DNA of 14,039 nt from an uncultured Clostridia bacterium (GTDB lineage Bacteria > Bacillota > Clostridia > Oscillospirales > CAG-272): assembly GCA_937894775.1 (NCBI GenBank), contig CALAXC010000020.1, forward strand, positions 1-14,039, given 5' to 3'. The position numbers were made by a program, and so were the translations under genes. Below are positions 13,990 to 14,039 of the stretch, one piece after another. The notes under the pieces were generated by a model. The model made no database searches, was not told the DNA's origin, and saw only the letters and a program-made list of their open reading frames with translations. The number at the start of each line of letters is the position of its first letter. The stretch's first letter is position 1.

Positions 13990-14039
13990 AAGCCGCAGGA
14001 GGATGCACGCTGACGCGTGATGAGATACAGCCCCAAAGG

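Overview
The window looks like a low-GC Gram-positive genome from the Clostridia, most probably a gut Oscillospiraceae/Ruminococcus-like bacterium. The grounds are AT-rich intergenic DNA, strong AGGAGG-type ribosome binding sites, sigma-A promoters with 17-base spacers, a T-box leader, U-tailed intrinsic terminators and the protein families present. There are no rRNA, tRNA, CRISPR or transposase genes. The lineage is an inference from sequence style; no database search was run.

Layout. Positions 1-759 are a patchwork of gene fragments: an unrecognised piece, a piece of an AEC-family permease with a different codon style, and the N-terminus of an MsmX/UgpC-type sugar ABC ATPase with its ribosome binding site, joined in frame to an unrelated stretch. 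A TetR-type regulator (752-1303) follows. Next comes a two-gene operon with its own promoter: a VUT/YhhQ-family transporter overlapping an SDR oxidoreductase by 4 bases. A 220-base structured element with imperfect terminal inverted repeats (2781-3002) separates this operon from a convergent LysR regulator (3009-3899, minus). Divergent from LysR is a textbook T-box leader, whose specifier reads as TTC (Phe), in front of a type I DAHP synthase (first step of aromatic amino acid synthesis) and a GNAT acetyltransferase.

Positions 6157-12176 form an apparent operon. It has a strong promoter, a roughly 200-nt structured RNA ending in a UUCG-loop intrinsic terminator, a small four-helix membrane protein, and two large ABC proteins, each an N-terminal ATPase fused to an FtsX/MacB-type permease. 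The two ABC proteins overlap by 4 bases and probably form a heterodimer. A GGAA-capped bidirectional terminator separates them from a convergent metal-dependent amidohydrolase (12235-13038, minus). After a 330-base intergenic region with hairpins and a copy of the 2781-3002 terminal repeat comes an unrecognised 151-residue protein (13369-13824, minus). The right edge holds a tandem array of small hairpins whose stems differ but stay paired, joined by a constant linker.

The most interesting signals are the structured RNA at 6192-6390, the covarying hairpin array at 13919-13989, the gene-fragment mosaic at the left edge, the terminal-repeat element at 2781-3002, and a Phe T-box operon that carries an acetyltransferase.
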